Shown here piece by piece: positions 54,896 to 64,000 of a stretch of 64,000 nt of DNA. The DNA lies in assembly GCA_949128115.1 (NCBI GenBank), contig OX421963.1, positions 90,219,602-90,283,601 of the forward strand, written 5' to 3'. This DNA comes from Anaspis maculata (lineage: Eukaryota; Arthropoda; Insecta; Coleoptera; Scraptiidae). The position numbers and the translations under genes were made by a program. The notes beneath the pieces are model-generated. The model had not been told where the DNA came from and did no database searches. It saw only the letters and a program-made list of their open reading frames with translations. Every line of letters starts with the position of its first letter. Position 1 is the stretch's first letter.

Positions 54896-56469
54896 CGATT
54901 ACGGTGCCATTCATTCTTCATTTTTGAATGAATATTTGTCATCTGTTCACCTCCAGACCAGAGGTGTCGTGTCGGTCAACGATGCCAGTGCTTTCCATCT
55001 GCTTTCCATCTAGGTGTACCAAATCGTGGAACATGTTCCGTCTGGTGCTGGTGGTATCAGTGACGACGCTAGGGGGGGTTCAGGGGGGCAGGCCCCCAAT
55101 GAGAGACCCTCGGTCTTCACTGAAGAAAATCTTAGGGTGGGCCATTTGTTTTCATGTTAATAAATCATCAATCTTGTTCTACATTCATTTTGGTCAATTT
55201 TCTTCAAAGGAAAAATATTTCAGTCGTGAATTTTGTAGAGGAAAAAAGCTTGCGCTAGTGGTGGTTTAAATCAAAAAGGTTTCACTTATTATTTCAGTTC
55301 CACGAGTCCCCGGAGGATAAAACTTTGAATTGCGTGTTTCGAGAAATTATTATTCCTAGAACTAAGAGAGTATTATCTATTCTAAGCTTAAAAAAACACA
55401 GGGCCTAAGATATTTTTTCTTCAAGTTGGATAATCGGATGAGTTGCTATAGTTTGAAAAAGTTTATTCAAATTTGTCGAAGTGATGTTCGCTGTGCTGGA
55501 TTGCTGTTTCAATTCAATTGTTAAGTCAGCTTTTGACACTGGCACATTATTCTTATTCTGTTTTGTCTTGAAAACGCCGTTAGGCAAGCTATTTCGATAG
55601 AAGTGCTGAGAGCTGCAATAGGAGGAATATAGAGTTGAGAAGACGACCGAGGAGGACACAGGTCTAGCGGCAGGGTGTGATTTCGTCGCAAGTGATCCCG
55701 CGACCTGAGCTCGTCGCACCCTGTAAGAACTAGGTATGTTAATCCACTCTCTATTCCAGGATCATGATCTGTGATTCTGGCCGTAGGAAAGCGGCTAAAG
55801 TGGGAGGGCAAACTTGCGACCTGCCGGCGACGCATCCCCAGAATGACAATTTGACAACACAGCGTAGTTCAAGTGAAGGTTTCATGTTATACGGACACAA
55901 ATTTGAACGTAACCTCCCTTATAGCAAAATGACATTAAATATCAAAAATCAGGGACGCCCGGACGCCAACAAAATTCGAATTTTTCATGGCAAGCTTTTT
56001 TCCAGCTTGGAATGGATTATAGTAGGTAGAGTTGTCGGAATACCAGAGGGACCTGTGGGCGGAGCCTAACTGCGCAAACTTAGTTCATCTAGTGGTGCAC
56101 CTAGATTTGCAGTGGGATTTTAGGTTCGCTTGTGACCTGGTAATGATCCACCACTCCAGCTGACGGTGTTGCTTACCCTATTTCAACACGCGGACTCGTC
56201 CAAAACGATTTCTGTTTTAATGTTCAGCCCCGCCCACCAGGTTCCTGTGGTGTGCGTGTGCCGTCAACTCCAACTCAAATCTATTTTATGTGTGAACTTC
56301 CAAAGTTTTCTTCAATTTTCTGATTCAAAACTTTGAAATATAAAAATGGTAGTTGCAATAAAAAAACCTATGAGTGTTTTAGAAGGAACTAGGAGGCATT
56401 GTAAAGTCCCCCCAATTGTGAGGGACAATTTCGCCTGCGGCGCCAACGGGGGGCTCCGCGCTTAAAGCC
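54896..56469. other. Repeat debris, no gene recognised
   Basis: The stretch includes the word GACGACGCTAGGGGGGGTT near 55061 and the short dispersed repeat at 56026-56079. The frames at 55405-55835 have no domain. Confidence 0.45.
56026..56079. repeat. Short dispersed repeat (pair with 7787-7840)
   Basis: It contains CAGAGGGACCTGTGGGCGG and AACTGCGC, matching the other copy in the same orientation. Confidence 0.6.
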
Positions 56470-56637
56470 ACTCTATGAAATTACGCAACGCAACCGCAAC
56501 GCAGAGCGCAACTTTTCTGATTGGTTCGCAAGCCTTTCGCGTCGTTGCGATGGCATTGCGAATACCTTGCGAGCCAATCAGAAACGTTGCGCTCTGTAAT
56601 GCGGTTGCGTTGCGATTGCAGCGAATTTTCATAGAGC
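56470..56637. mobile_element. MITE with CTCTATGAAA ends
   Basis: CTCTATGAAATTACGCAACG at the left pairs with the right end ATTTTCATAGAG. Inner words GAGCGCAAC and GTTGCGCTC and the ATTGGTTCGCAAG segment also pair. Arms are about 70 bases. Confidence 0.8.
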
Positions 56638-56759
56638 GGGCATAAAATGCTAGCGTCGCCACTGGGTGGTATTGTACCGTCTAGGTAGAAAGCACCCAAT
56701 GTACGATCGCACGCAAAAAAACGGAGACACTGGAAATACTTTGAGACCTTAGTTTTTAG

Positions 56760-58569
56760 TAGGGTTGCCAGATTTTTTTGAATCATATACAGGGTGTCCG
56801 TTTTTCGAGGCTAAGCAAGAGTATCTCGCTTATCTTTAGAGATACAGAGTCGGCTGAATTAGGAAAAAGTTGCGAATTTTCATGACGATCAATGATCCAA
56901 AAAGATATTTAACTTGTCAGTTAAAGTTTCCGAGATATCGAGAAAAAATAGAAATTTGTAGTTTTTGTTTTTATTTTTCATTTGAAAAACGGTTGAAGGT
57001 AGCCTTTTCTAATTGAGACATTGTGGAGGCACTTTTCTAAGGGGAATTCATTGTTGCCAAAATCTTCATTCTAGCTTCCAAAACAACCGAGATATGACAT
57101 TCAACTTTCTTTTCTCTAATGGGCGCCATATTGGATTTTGACATTTTTGAATACAATATTTTTTTCTGGTTACAACGATGTGTCACAGGCCACAGTTGGA
57201 TTCATGCTTTTGAGCAAAAAAATATTTTTTTATTTTTCAAAGAGTGCTTTGGAAACAAAATCAGCACCGACAATAAAAAAAAACGTAAATGTTGAGCATT
57301 TATTCAACAGTGACATGTGGCACATCGTTGTAACCAGAAAAGCACCGTATTCAATACCGTATTCAAAAATATCAAAATCCAATATGGCGCCCATTAGAGC
57401 AAAAAGTTGAATGTCGTATCTCGGTTGTTTCGAAAGCTAGAATAAAGATTTTGGCAGCTTTGAATTCCCCTTGAAAAAGTGCCCTGACAATGTCTAGATT
57501 AGAAAAGGCCACCTTCAACCGTTTTTTGAATAAAAAATAAAAACAAAAATTTAAATTCCTGTTTTCTCACGATATCTCAACAACTGAAATCGATACGTCA
57601 AATTTCTCTTTGGATCAATAATTGTCATGAAAATTCGCAACTTTTTCCTAATTTAATCGACTTTGTAACTCTCAAGATAAGCGAGATACCCATGCTTAGC
57701 CTCGAAAAACGGACACCCTGTATATGAGACACCTGAGAAATATATATGAGATTAGCAAAAAATATATGAGGTCGACTTTTTCATTATGACTATCCAGATC
57801 CACATCACAATAAACATTCCGTAAAAAAGACAAATAAAAAATAAACAATTTGAAAATCTGATGAAATTTTATAAAGTCCTAATTTTGCCTGGGGTCCTCG
57901 CAGGTTCACCTATATTGGCGCCATCGCCAACCCCAACCCCAACCAGCCCGATCGATAAAGCGCTCCCGGTTAAGCCAATTAAACCAGTGAGCTTGTATAC
58001 TTGAAGACCTGCGCACGAGCTGCGAGCAAAAGGGAACCGCCTATATGAGAAGATTCATACTAACTACCTACCTCTATTAATAACAGTTAACAGTTGGCTC
58101 ATCTTTGGAAAAGTGGGTAGGTAATCTAAATGAATTTAACGATAAAATTCTCTTTTATCAAGTTAAGAAAAATAACTTCATTCAGGGCAATAATTCCGAC
58201 CCTTCCATGTAATTTTTAGAAAATGATAAGCACAAAACTAAGTACAGACATATTCAAAAATATTTTGCAGCTGCAGCTGCCGATTTTCAGTAGCTTTTTT
58301 GCTGATGCCTTCTCCTGGACATCCGTTCATTAGTATCTCATGATGGAAAAAATCCTCTCAACTTGAGAAAGAATATAACATTCCAGTTCAGAATTGTTAT
58401 GCTTGAATTGCAGCGCAAAAATAAAAAAAATAAAATAAAAATTAACAAAATTATGTCTGAAACAGCTAATAGCTGGAAATATATGAGATTTGCTCATGTG
58501 GTATGAGGTATGAGATCTTGTTGAAATATATGAGTCTCATACCAAATATATGAGATCTGGAAACCCTAG
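56760..58569. mobile_element. hAT-like element interrupted by a fold-back element
   Basis: It starts TAGGGTTGCCAGAT, ends ATCTGGAAACCCTA, and is flanked by the exact 8-bp duplication GTTTTTAG (56752-56759 and 58570-58577). Both ends carry ATATATGAGAT words. The fold-back element at 56790-57720 sits 30 bases inside its left end. No transposase frame remains. Confidence 0.88.
56790..57720. mobile_element. Fold-back element in a TATA site, nested in a hAT-like element
   Basis: The ends are CAGGGTGTCCGTTTTTCGAG and CTCGAAAAACGGACACCCTG, exact complements, with TATA on both sides (56786-56789 and 57721-57724). The arms match over about 400 bases, so nearly the whole element is a palindrome. Confidence 0.9.
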
Positions 58570-58803
58570 TTTTTAGACTTCTAGTTGTGTAGAGGGGATG
58601 TTTGTATGCATTTTGCGTGCACACTAGTGCGATCAATCAATATGGATAAATGCATCAACCTCACACAGCTAGCAGAGGTGTTGTGGTGCCGGTGGCCCGA
58701 CCATGGCCCGACAGGGATGGTTCTTGACTTGGCTAGAAGTTATCATTGTATCCATTGTGTGGCGCGAGGGGTGAATCACGGACCTAAAATTTGTACACCA
58801 TGA

Positions 58804-58945
58804 TGGGCGTTTTCCATTTACCAACACAAGTCGACTTGTGTCGACACAAATGCGTTCCATTTGATCTGTGTTCCTTTGTCTCATCGACACAAGCTAACAC
58901 AAGCTGACACAAACCGACACAAATGTTTTAAATGGGAAGCGCCCA
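58804..58945. mobile_element. MITE with TGGGCG ends
   Basis: TGGGCGTTTTCCATTTA is matched by TAAATGGGAAGCGCCCA. The interior repeats AGC(T)GACACAA words. Confidence 0.75.
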
Positions 58946-58958
58946 ATACCAAAGCTTG

Positions 58959-59083
58959 TACAGTTGCGGCCTATTTAAAGTGGACGATGGTTGACAGATT
59001 TTTTTGGATTTTGGCCTGAACGTCGCATGACAGCAAGTCAACTCGTTGACATTGTCGTCCACTTTAAAATGACCGCAACCGTA
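58959..59083. mobile_element. Short MITE (GTTGCGGCC family), copy 3
   Basis: It is in the same orientation as, and about 90 percent identical to, 16222-16347, bounded by TACAGTTGCGGCC and ACCGCAACCGTA. Confidence 0.85.
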
Positions 59084-59106
59084 TTACCAGTAGGTATTAA
59101 TTTGCA

Positions 59107-59225
59107 CATAATACCGATATGATTTTCAAAATAAAACCTGATAATACCAATAATACTTGAAATAATACCTATAATACCGATAATACCAATAATACTGGAA
59201 AGTGGAAATACTATCAGATAATATT
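59107..59225. repeat. (AATACC)n-like low-complexity tract
   Basis: Many variants of ATAATACC and AATACCGATAAT recur without a fixed period. Confidence 0.65.
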
Positions 59226-59359
59226 ATTTATAATATCAATAATATCGCTACATATTGGAACCAAAAATCGTTTTCTTTCTATATTTTGTGAACCGTACTA
59301 CCGTACAACCGATTTGGCTCCAATTTTACATAGGCAGTCTTAAATTATTGACTCATGAG

Positions 59360-59719
59360 TAGGGCTGGGCGATTATGAGATTTTATAAGCGATAATCGAT
59401 TATGAAAAAATAATATATTTATTACTTTGATCAATCGATTTTTTTGAAATCAATTAATCGATTTTATTCGATTATGCATAGTCGATTATGAAATATGCGA
59501 TTATTCTATTCGAATCGTTCATTAAATAAATGATTGATCGATCAAAAAATCGAATAATCCCTTGAATAATCGATTATTCACAATCGAATAATCGATTAAT
59601 TGATCGTTTATTCATAATCGACTACCTAATTGAATAATCGATTAATCGGGATTTTCAATTAATCGATGATTTTTTGCAGGCTAAAATAATCGATTAATCA
59701 AATATATTGCCCAGCGCTA
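59360..59719. mobile_element. hAT-like MITE, very AT-rich
   Basis: It starts TAGGGCTGGGCGATTA, ends AATATATTGCCCAGCGCTA, and is flanked by the 8-bp duplication CTCATGAG (59352-59359 and 59720-59727). The interior is repeats of AATCGATTA words. Confidence 0.88.
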
Positions 59720-59828
59720 CTCATGAGCTGCTTATAACGTATTTCTTCAAGACACTCCAGTGTCCAATTTGAAAAAAAAACATGAGTGCGTGACCATAGT
59801 CACCCTCGGAAGAAGTGAAACTTCTATA

Positions 59829-61002
59829 CAGGGTGATTCATGAGTGACCTTACATAGGCTAATGGGAGATAGAGGACTTCGAGGCAAGTCAGGATCCACT
59901 GAAGAAACTTTATTTTCTCCGATGGTTACGAAGATACAGGGTGTTTTGTGTGTTTCGTATGAAACTTTGATAAGCGATATTTCTGAAACGGCCAAAGGTA
60001 TTTTGTTGAAATTCACCAGTAATATTTCTCTGTTGGAACTCATCCCGAAGCCATACCGGGTAAGTCAAAATCCAGGGCCGGGCTAGAAAAAAGGTGCCCC
60101 TTTTTTGTTTCATCAAAAAGTACATTTTCTGACCGCTTTTCTAAAAAACTGCTATCGGATTAAAAAAGCTAAGGAAAAATGCTTTAAGAATCACTCTTCA
60201 ATTTAGATGGCACACCTAAACCGTTTCGACAATAAAATTAAAAGTAAATTTTGTGGGTGAGTTCCCATTTTCGACCGGACATAATCGACTCATTGTTTGA
60301 TCGAATTCATTGAAATTCATTTTTTGGCTTGTCTCTGTTGAATAGAAGGGCTTGGTCGAAAAAAAAATTCCAGAGCTGACAAAAAAAATTTTATGACAAA
60401 ATCGAGAGCGAAACCAAAATTAGACTGGATTTGATCGTCAAAAAAAAATTTCCGGCTATGAAATTTTTCTTACTACCAAGCCCTTCTGTTCCACAGAGAC
60501 AAGCTAAAAAATGAATTTTAATGAATTCAATCAAACAATGAGTCGATTATGTCCGGTAAAAAATGGAAACTTACCCACAAATATTACTTTTAATTTTTTT
60601 GTCGAAACGGTCTAGGTGTGCCATCTAAATTGAAGAGTGATTCTTGAAGCATTTTTCCTTAGCTTTTCGAATCCGATAACAGTTTTTCAGAAAAGCGGCC
60701 AGAAAATGTACTTTTTGATCAAATAAAAAAGGGGCACATTTTTTCAATTCCGGCCCTGGATTTTGACTCACCCGGTATGACTTCTGGATAAGTTCCAGCA
60801 GAGAAATAATACTGGTAAATTTCAACACAATATCTTCAGCCGTTTCAGAAATATCGCTGATCAAACTTTCACACGAAACACACAAAACACCCTGTATCTT
60901 CGTAACCAATAGAGAAAACAAAATTTCCTCAGTGGATCCTGACTCGCCTCGAAGTCCTCTATCTCCCATCAGCCTATGTAAGGTCACTCATGAATCACCC
61001 TG
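59829..61002. mobile_element. Fold-back element with CAGGGTGATTCATGA ends
   Basis: CAGGGTGATTCATGAGTGAC and GTCACTCATGAATCACCCTG bound a near-complete palindrome, with TA on both flanks. The frames at 59844-60086 (+) and 60625-60987 (-) are the two arms of the same repeat read from each side, which explains their near-identical peptides. Confidence 0.88.
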
Positions 61003-61092
61003 TAGATATGAATCAATCAGTAAAGGTGTTCTTTTCGTGCTCCCGCTCCGCTCCCTCACGGTTTGTATCATTTTGTTTTTCTTATTATCAAT

Positions 61093-61459
61093 TGTTGGGG
61101 ATACACCCGAAAAGAAGGTGCGAAAAAAGAATAAAGGACTCACCTTGACGTCCGGCGTCTTCTCGTGTAGGCAAGAGCTCTTGGATGTTCTGGTGGTGCA
61201 CGGACGTCGAAGGGTATAAGGGGTTGACAGGTACACACACACAAATAAGGACAATAAGGAGAATGTTCGCACAGCGCGTAGTTAAAGTAAAACGGGAAAT
61301 TAATCCTTTTAATAAATTATAAGGTTACCGGCGCACAACGCGACCATCTATCCTGGCGTACAACACACCGAGCAAATCTTATCTTAATACTTTTTCTTTC
61401 TTGTGATAAGTTGCTTTTTCACCTATCCGAAAACCTAAATTTTAATTGAATACCAAACA
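61093..61459 (-). mobile_element. 3' LTR of the BEL/Pao element
   Basis: Read on +, the repeat begins TGTTGGGGATACACC and ends ATACCAAACA, so it has TG...CA ends in both directions. On -, it directly follows the purine-rich tract GGGTGGAGGGTTA (61472-61460), a good polypurine tract. It lies about 140 bases after the pol stop codon, as expected for a 3' LTR. The partner LTR is outside the window. Confidence 0.75.
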
Positions 61460-61599
61460 TAACCCTCCACCCAAAATTACGCAAATTTTGACTGGAAAGG
61501 CTAATCAAAACTTAAATGAAAACAAAAGAAAACTCTGACCAAAATTGAAACAAAACTGAAAAATGTGAAAACGAAAAACCAAAATAAAGGAGATCAAAG

Positions 61600-63999
61600 T
61601 CAGACCCATGGGAGGCGAATGACTTTGGTGACTGGCCGCGTGAAGATGCTGTCAGCGGTTCGAATTTCAATGACGCGAACAACCCCGTCCGCACCCGGAA
61701 AAAGTTGTGTCACTCTTCCAAGCGGCCAAGACAACGGCGAAACAGAGGGACGAGTGAGGAGCACTAAATCTCCCAACTGGAGATTCGGAGTCGGAGTCGT
61801 CCACTTCGGTCGTTGCGTGAGCGAATGCAAAAAATCGCGGGACCATGCTCGCCAGAAATGCTGGGTAGTTTGAGCAACCATTTGCCACCGATTCAACAAA
61901 TTGGGAGGGTGCGTCGTCAGATCGTCCTCCACTGGCGATAGTAAGCAACCGCCCGATAAAAAATGCCCTGGCGTCAGGCAATCGAAACCATCGTCTGGTA
62001 AACTCGATAGGGGTCCCAACGGGCGAGAATTAAGAATGGCCTCGATTCGGCACAACACAGTAGTAAATTCCTCGTGGGTAAAATGTTGTTCTCCAACGAT
62101 TCTCTTGAGGTGGTGCTTCATCGATTTAACCCCCGTCTCCCAAAGGCCACCAAAATTGGGCGCATAGGGTGGATTAAAATTCCACTTGATTTGTCGTGCA
62201 GCTAGCGACTCCGCGATTTCGGATTCGGAATTTTTGAAAAAAGAAAACACCTCATCTAAGTGGCGTGCGGCACCCCTAAAATTCCGTCCTTGGTCGCTAA
62301 AAATGTTAGCCGGAAGACCACGGCGTGCAAAAAATCGATGTAACGCAGCCAAACAAGATTCGGAAGACAGCGAGTTTACCAATTCCAAATGAATGGCTTT
62401 CGTAGCCATGCAAACAAACAGAGCCACGTAGCACTTCAACAATTTGGCGTTTCTTCGTGGACTCTCCTTGATTAAGAAAGGTCCAGCAAAGTCAAGGCCA
62501 GTATTGCTGAAGCACCGCCCGGGTGTGACCCGCGCAGGGGGTAAATCACCCATCAACGGTTGAGACGGATGTGCCGTTAAGCGATAACAACGTAAACAAC
62601 GGAAAATACGAGTGCGAATCAAATTGCGCAATCCGGAAATCCAAAACTGCCTGTGAATGAGCGATGAAACCAGCCTGGGTCCTCCATGTAACGTGACTGA
62701 ATGACAGTGATCCACAATCAAGGCCGCAAAATGACTTTGGCGGGGTATCAAATAGGGGTGACGAGAGATTTTAGGTAACACTGAATTCCGAAGTCGACCC
62801 CCCACCATGAGAATACCCTCGGGTGAAAGAAAAGGAGACAGCATTCTCAATTTGTTGCTGACGGGCTTTTCTTGCTTCAAAGCCTTGATATCGTCGAGAA
62901 AATAATGATTCTGCACCAACCGTACGCAGTGAACCGTAGCGTTCGTGTACTCGGAGGGCAGAAGAGGACCAAGCTGTCTTTCATCTCGAACAGAACGACA
63001 ATTTCTGATGAAACGCAAAACGTAGGAAAAAACTCTCTGTAACTTCAACAACGACGAATACTTTGAGATTAAATCAAAAAACGGATTTGTAGGGACATCC
63101 CGAGTAATCAAAGCAGCCTGCGGTTCCTTAAGCTCAGGAATCGGCTTAGGCGCAGCAATGGAGGAGGAAGGCCAGAGGGACTCGGGTTGAGTCAAAAACG
63201 AAGGGCCGTTCCACCAGAGAGGATGTGACAATAATTGGGACGGTATTAATCCCCGAGTTGCGCAGTCCGCCGGATTTAAATCTGTTGGTATGTACCGCCA
63301 AGTACATGGAGAACAATTTTCATGGATTTCGACCACGCGGTTTGAGACGAACGTCTTCAACGAATGGGGAGGAGTACGAATCCAAATCAATGCCGTGGTG
63401 GAGTCACTAAATAAAATGATGTCGTGAATTTGTAAGGAAAAAATCAGCGCTTGCACAGATTTGACAAGGCGTGAAAGAAGCACAGCAGCACTTAACTCAA
63501 GCCTCGGTATTGTTAGAGTTTTGAGAGGAGCGACGCGCGTTTTCGCTTTCAGAAGATGAGAAACAGCTTGAGACGAACAAGTAACTCGCAGGTAGAGGAC
63601 AGCAGCCATTCCTTTGCTGGACGCGTCAGCAAAACCGATGAGTTGGATCTTGGAATACGCCGAGGTCAAAATGCAACGTGGAATCTTGAGGTTCGAAAGC
63701 AAAGGCAATTCATCATGCATGGTCTTCCAGAGATCGTAGAGATCTGAAGGCAAAGTTTGATCCCAATCGATCTTGGCTAACCACAGAAGTTGCATCAGGT
63801 ATTTAAAATAAAAAATTACTGGGCTCAAATAGCCGTTGACGTCATACATGCGCGCAATTTGAGAGAGAATGTTTCGCTTTGTGGGTGCATCAGAGCCAGG
63901 TTTGACGGAATAACAAAAACAATCCGCAGTCGGGTCCCAAAAAAGGCCTAAAACCTTTATGACATGGATGGAGCCTGTAGGAAATTCGCGCAGTGAACT
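61600..63999 (-). CDS. BEL/Pao retrotransposon Pol, C-terminal part (RNase H, integrase), open at the window edge
   Basis: An uninterrupted frame of about 800 codons enters from the right edge and ends at 61600. In order it shows the FWDP and RNILSQIARMYDVNGYLSP block after the reverse transcriptase, and the RNase H acidic residues in FADASSKG, RLELSAA, FSDSTTALIWI and NPADCATRG. The integrase zinc-binding region has HCHSVTLHGG and CLRCYR. The integrase core has LDFAGPF, FSDQGRNF and NFGGLWETG, so the DDE triad is intact. The C-terminal domain (WQMVAQ...QLGDLVLL) is present. The reverse transcriptase YxDD part, protease and gag lie beyond the window. The absence of stops over 2.4 kb suggests a young element. 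A codon-start Met at 63849 is internal and not the true start. Confidence 0.95.
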   Translation of the reverse strand, partial: SSLREFPTGSIHVIKVLGLFWDPTADCFCYSVKPGSDAPTKRNILSQIARMYDVNGYLSPVIFYFKYLMQLLWLAKIDWDQTLPSDLYDLWKTMHDELPLLSNLKIPRCILTSAYSKIQLIGFADASSKGMAAVLYLRVTCSSQAVSHLLKAKTRVAPLKTLTIPRLELSAAVLLSRLVKSVQALIFSLQIHDIILFSDSTTALIWIRTPPHSLKTFVSNRVVEIHENCSPCTWRYIPTDLNPADCATRGLIPSQLLSHPLWWNGPSFLTQPESLWPSSSIAAPKPIPELKEPQAALITRDVPTNPFFDLISKYSSLLKLQRVFSYVLRFIRNCRSVRDERQLGPLLPSEYTNATVHCVRLVQNHYFLDDIKALKQEKPVSNKLRMLSPFLSPEGILMVGGRLRNSVLPKISRHPYLIPRQSHFAALIVDHCHSVTLHGGPRLVSSLIHRQFWISGLRNLIRTRIFRCLRCYRLTAHPSQPLMGDLPPARVTPGRCFSNTGLDFAGPFLIKESPRRNAKLLKCYVALFVCMATKAIHLELVNSLSSESCLAALHRFFARRGLPANIFSDQGRNFRGAARHLDEVFSFFKNSESEIAESLAARQIKWNFNPPYAPNFGGLWETGVKSMKHHLKRIVGEQHFTHEEFTTVLCRIEAILNSRPLGPLSSLPDDGFDCLTPGHFLSGGCLLSPVEDDLTTHPPNLLNRWQMVAQTTQHFWRAWSRDFLHSLTQRPKWTTPTPNLQLGDLVLLTRPSVSPLSWPLGRVTQLFPGADGVVRVIEIRTADSIFTRPVTKVIRLPWV

Positions 64000-64000
64000 G

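Noticed and set aside
59844..60987. 80- and 120-codon frames on opposite strands with almost identical peptides
   Set aside because: They are the two arms of one palindromic element, so the similarity reflects the repeat and not a gene family.

Overview
This is a piece of animal nuclear genome, most likely insect. The host genes are split by large introns with GT/AG borders, orthologues of metazoan proteins can be read through the splice joints, and most of the DNA is transposon-derived. Short TACCTA/TAGGTA runs are frequent, and the zinc-finger gene carries arrays of fingers with non-TGEKP linkers. Both remind me of Hemiptera, but that is an impression and I do not name a species.

Host genes from left to right. 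(1) The last coding exon of an RGK-family (Rad/Gem/Kir) GTPase lies on + at 11005-11270; its upstream exons are outside the window, so positions 1-11004 are probably its intron. (2) A complete CFDP1/Yeti gene (BCNT domain, SRCAP/SWR1-type chromatin remodelling) lies on - with three coding exons at 23734-23515, 15509-15032 and 12216-12117, joining to 265 codons in perfect phase. (3) A TMEM170 gene lies on + with exons at 24331-24465 and 35537-35782 (126 codons). It starts about 600 bp from the CFDP1 start codon in a divergent arrangement. (4) A single-exon FIT2/FITM2-like ER membrane protein lies on + at 46088-47047. It is unusual because the first catalytic histidine of the family is a glutamine and the lumenal loop before it is missing. 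(5) A tandem C2H2 zinc-finger gene lies on - at 53561-52316. Its start codon may be formed across a splice junction.

Almost everything else is mobile or repeated DNA. There are many fold-back (long inverted repeat) elements. Several are flanked by TATA or TA, and four have 8-bp target duplications typical of hAT elements. They are nested up to four deep, especially at 25.1-31.6 kb inside the TMEM170 intron and at 42.2-44.1 kb. Two copies of a 2.3-2.6 kb TG...CA element with 4-bp target duplications look like very long solo LTRs; one sits in a CFDP1 intron and the other has broken the arm of a fold-back element. A roughly 255-bp tandem repeat occurs in two opposed arrays (31.8-33.6 kb and 47.35-48.3 kb). 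A BEL/Pao retrotransposon with an uninterrupted RNase H and integrase reading frame runs off the right edge on -, with a 3' LTR at 61093-61459.

The genes do not form a pathway; they are neighbours in a repeat-swollen region. I found no bacterial-type operon, CRISPR array or evidence of a new enzymatic system. The most interesting biology is the altered FIT2 active site, the probable split start codon of the zinc-finger gene, and the datable history of nested transposon insertions.
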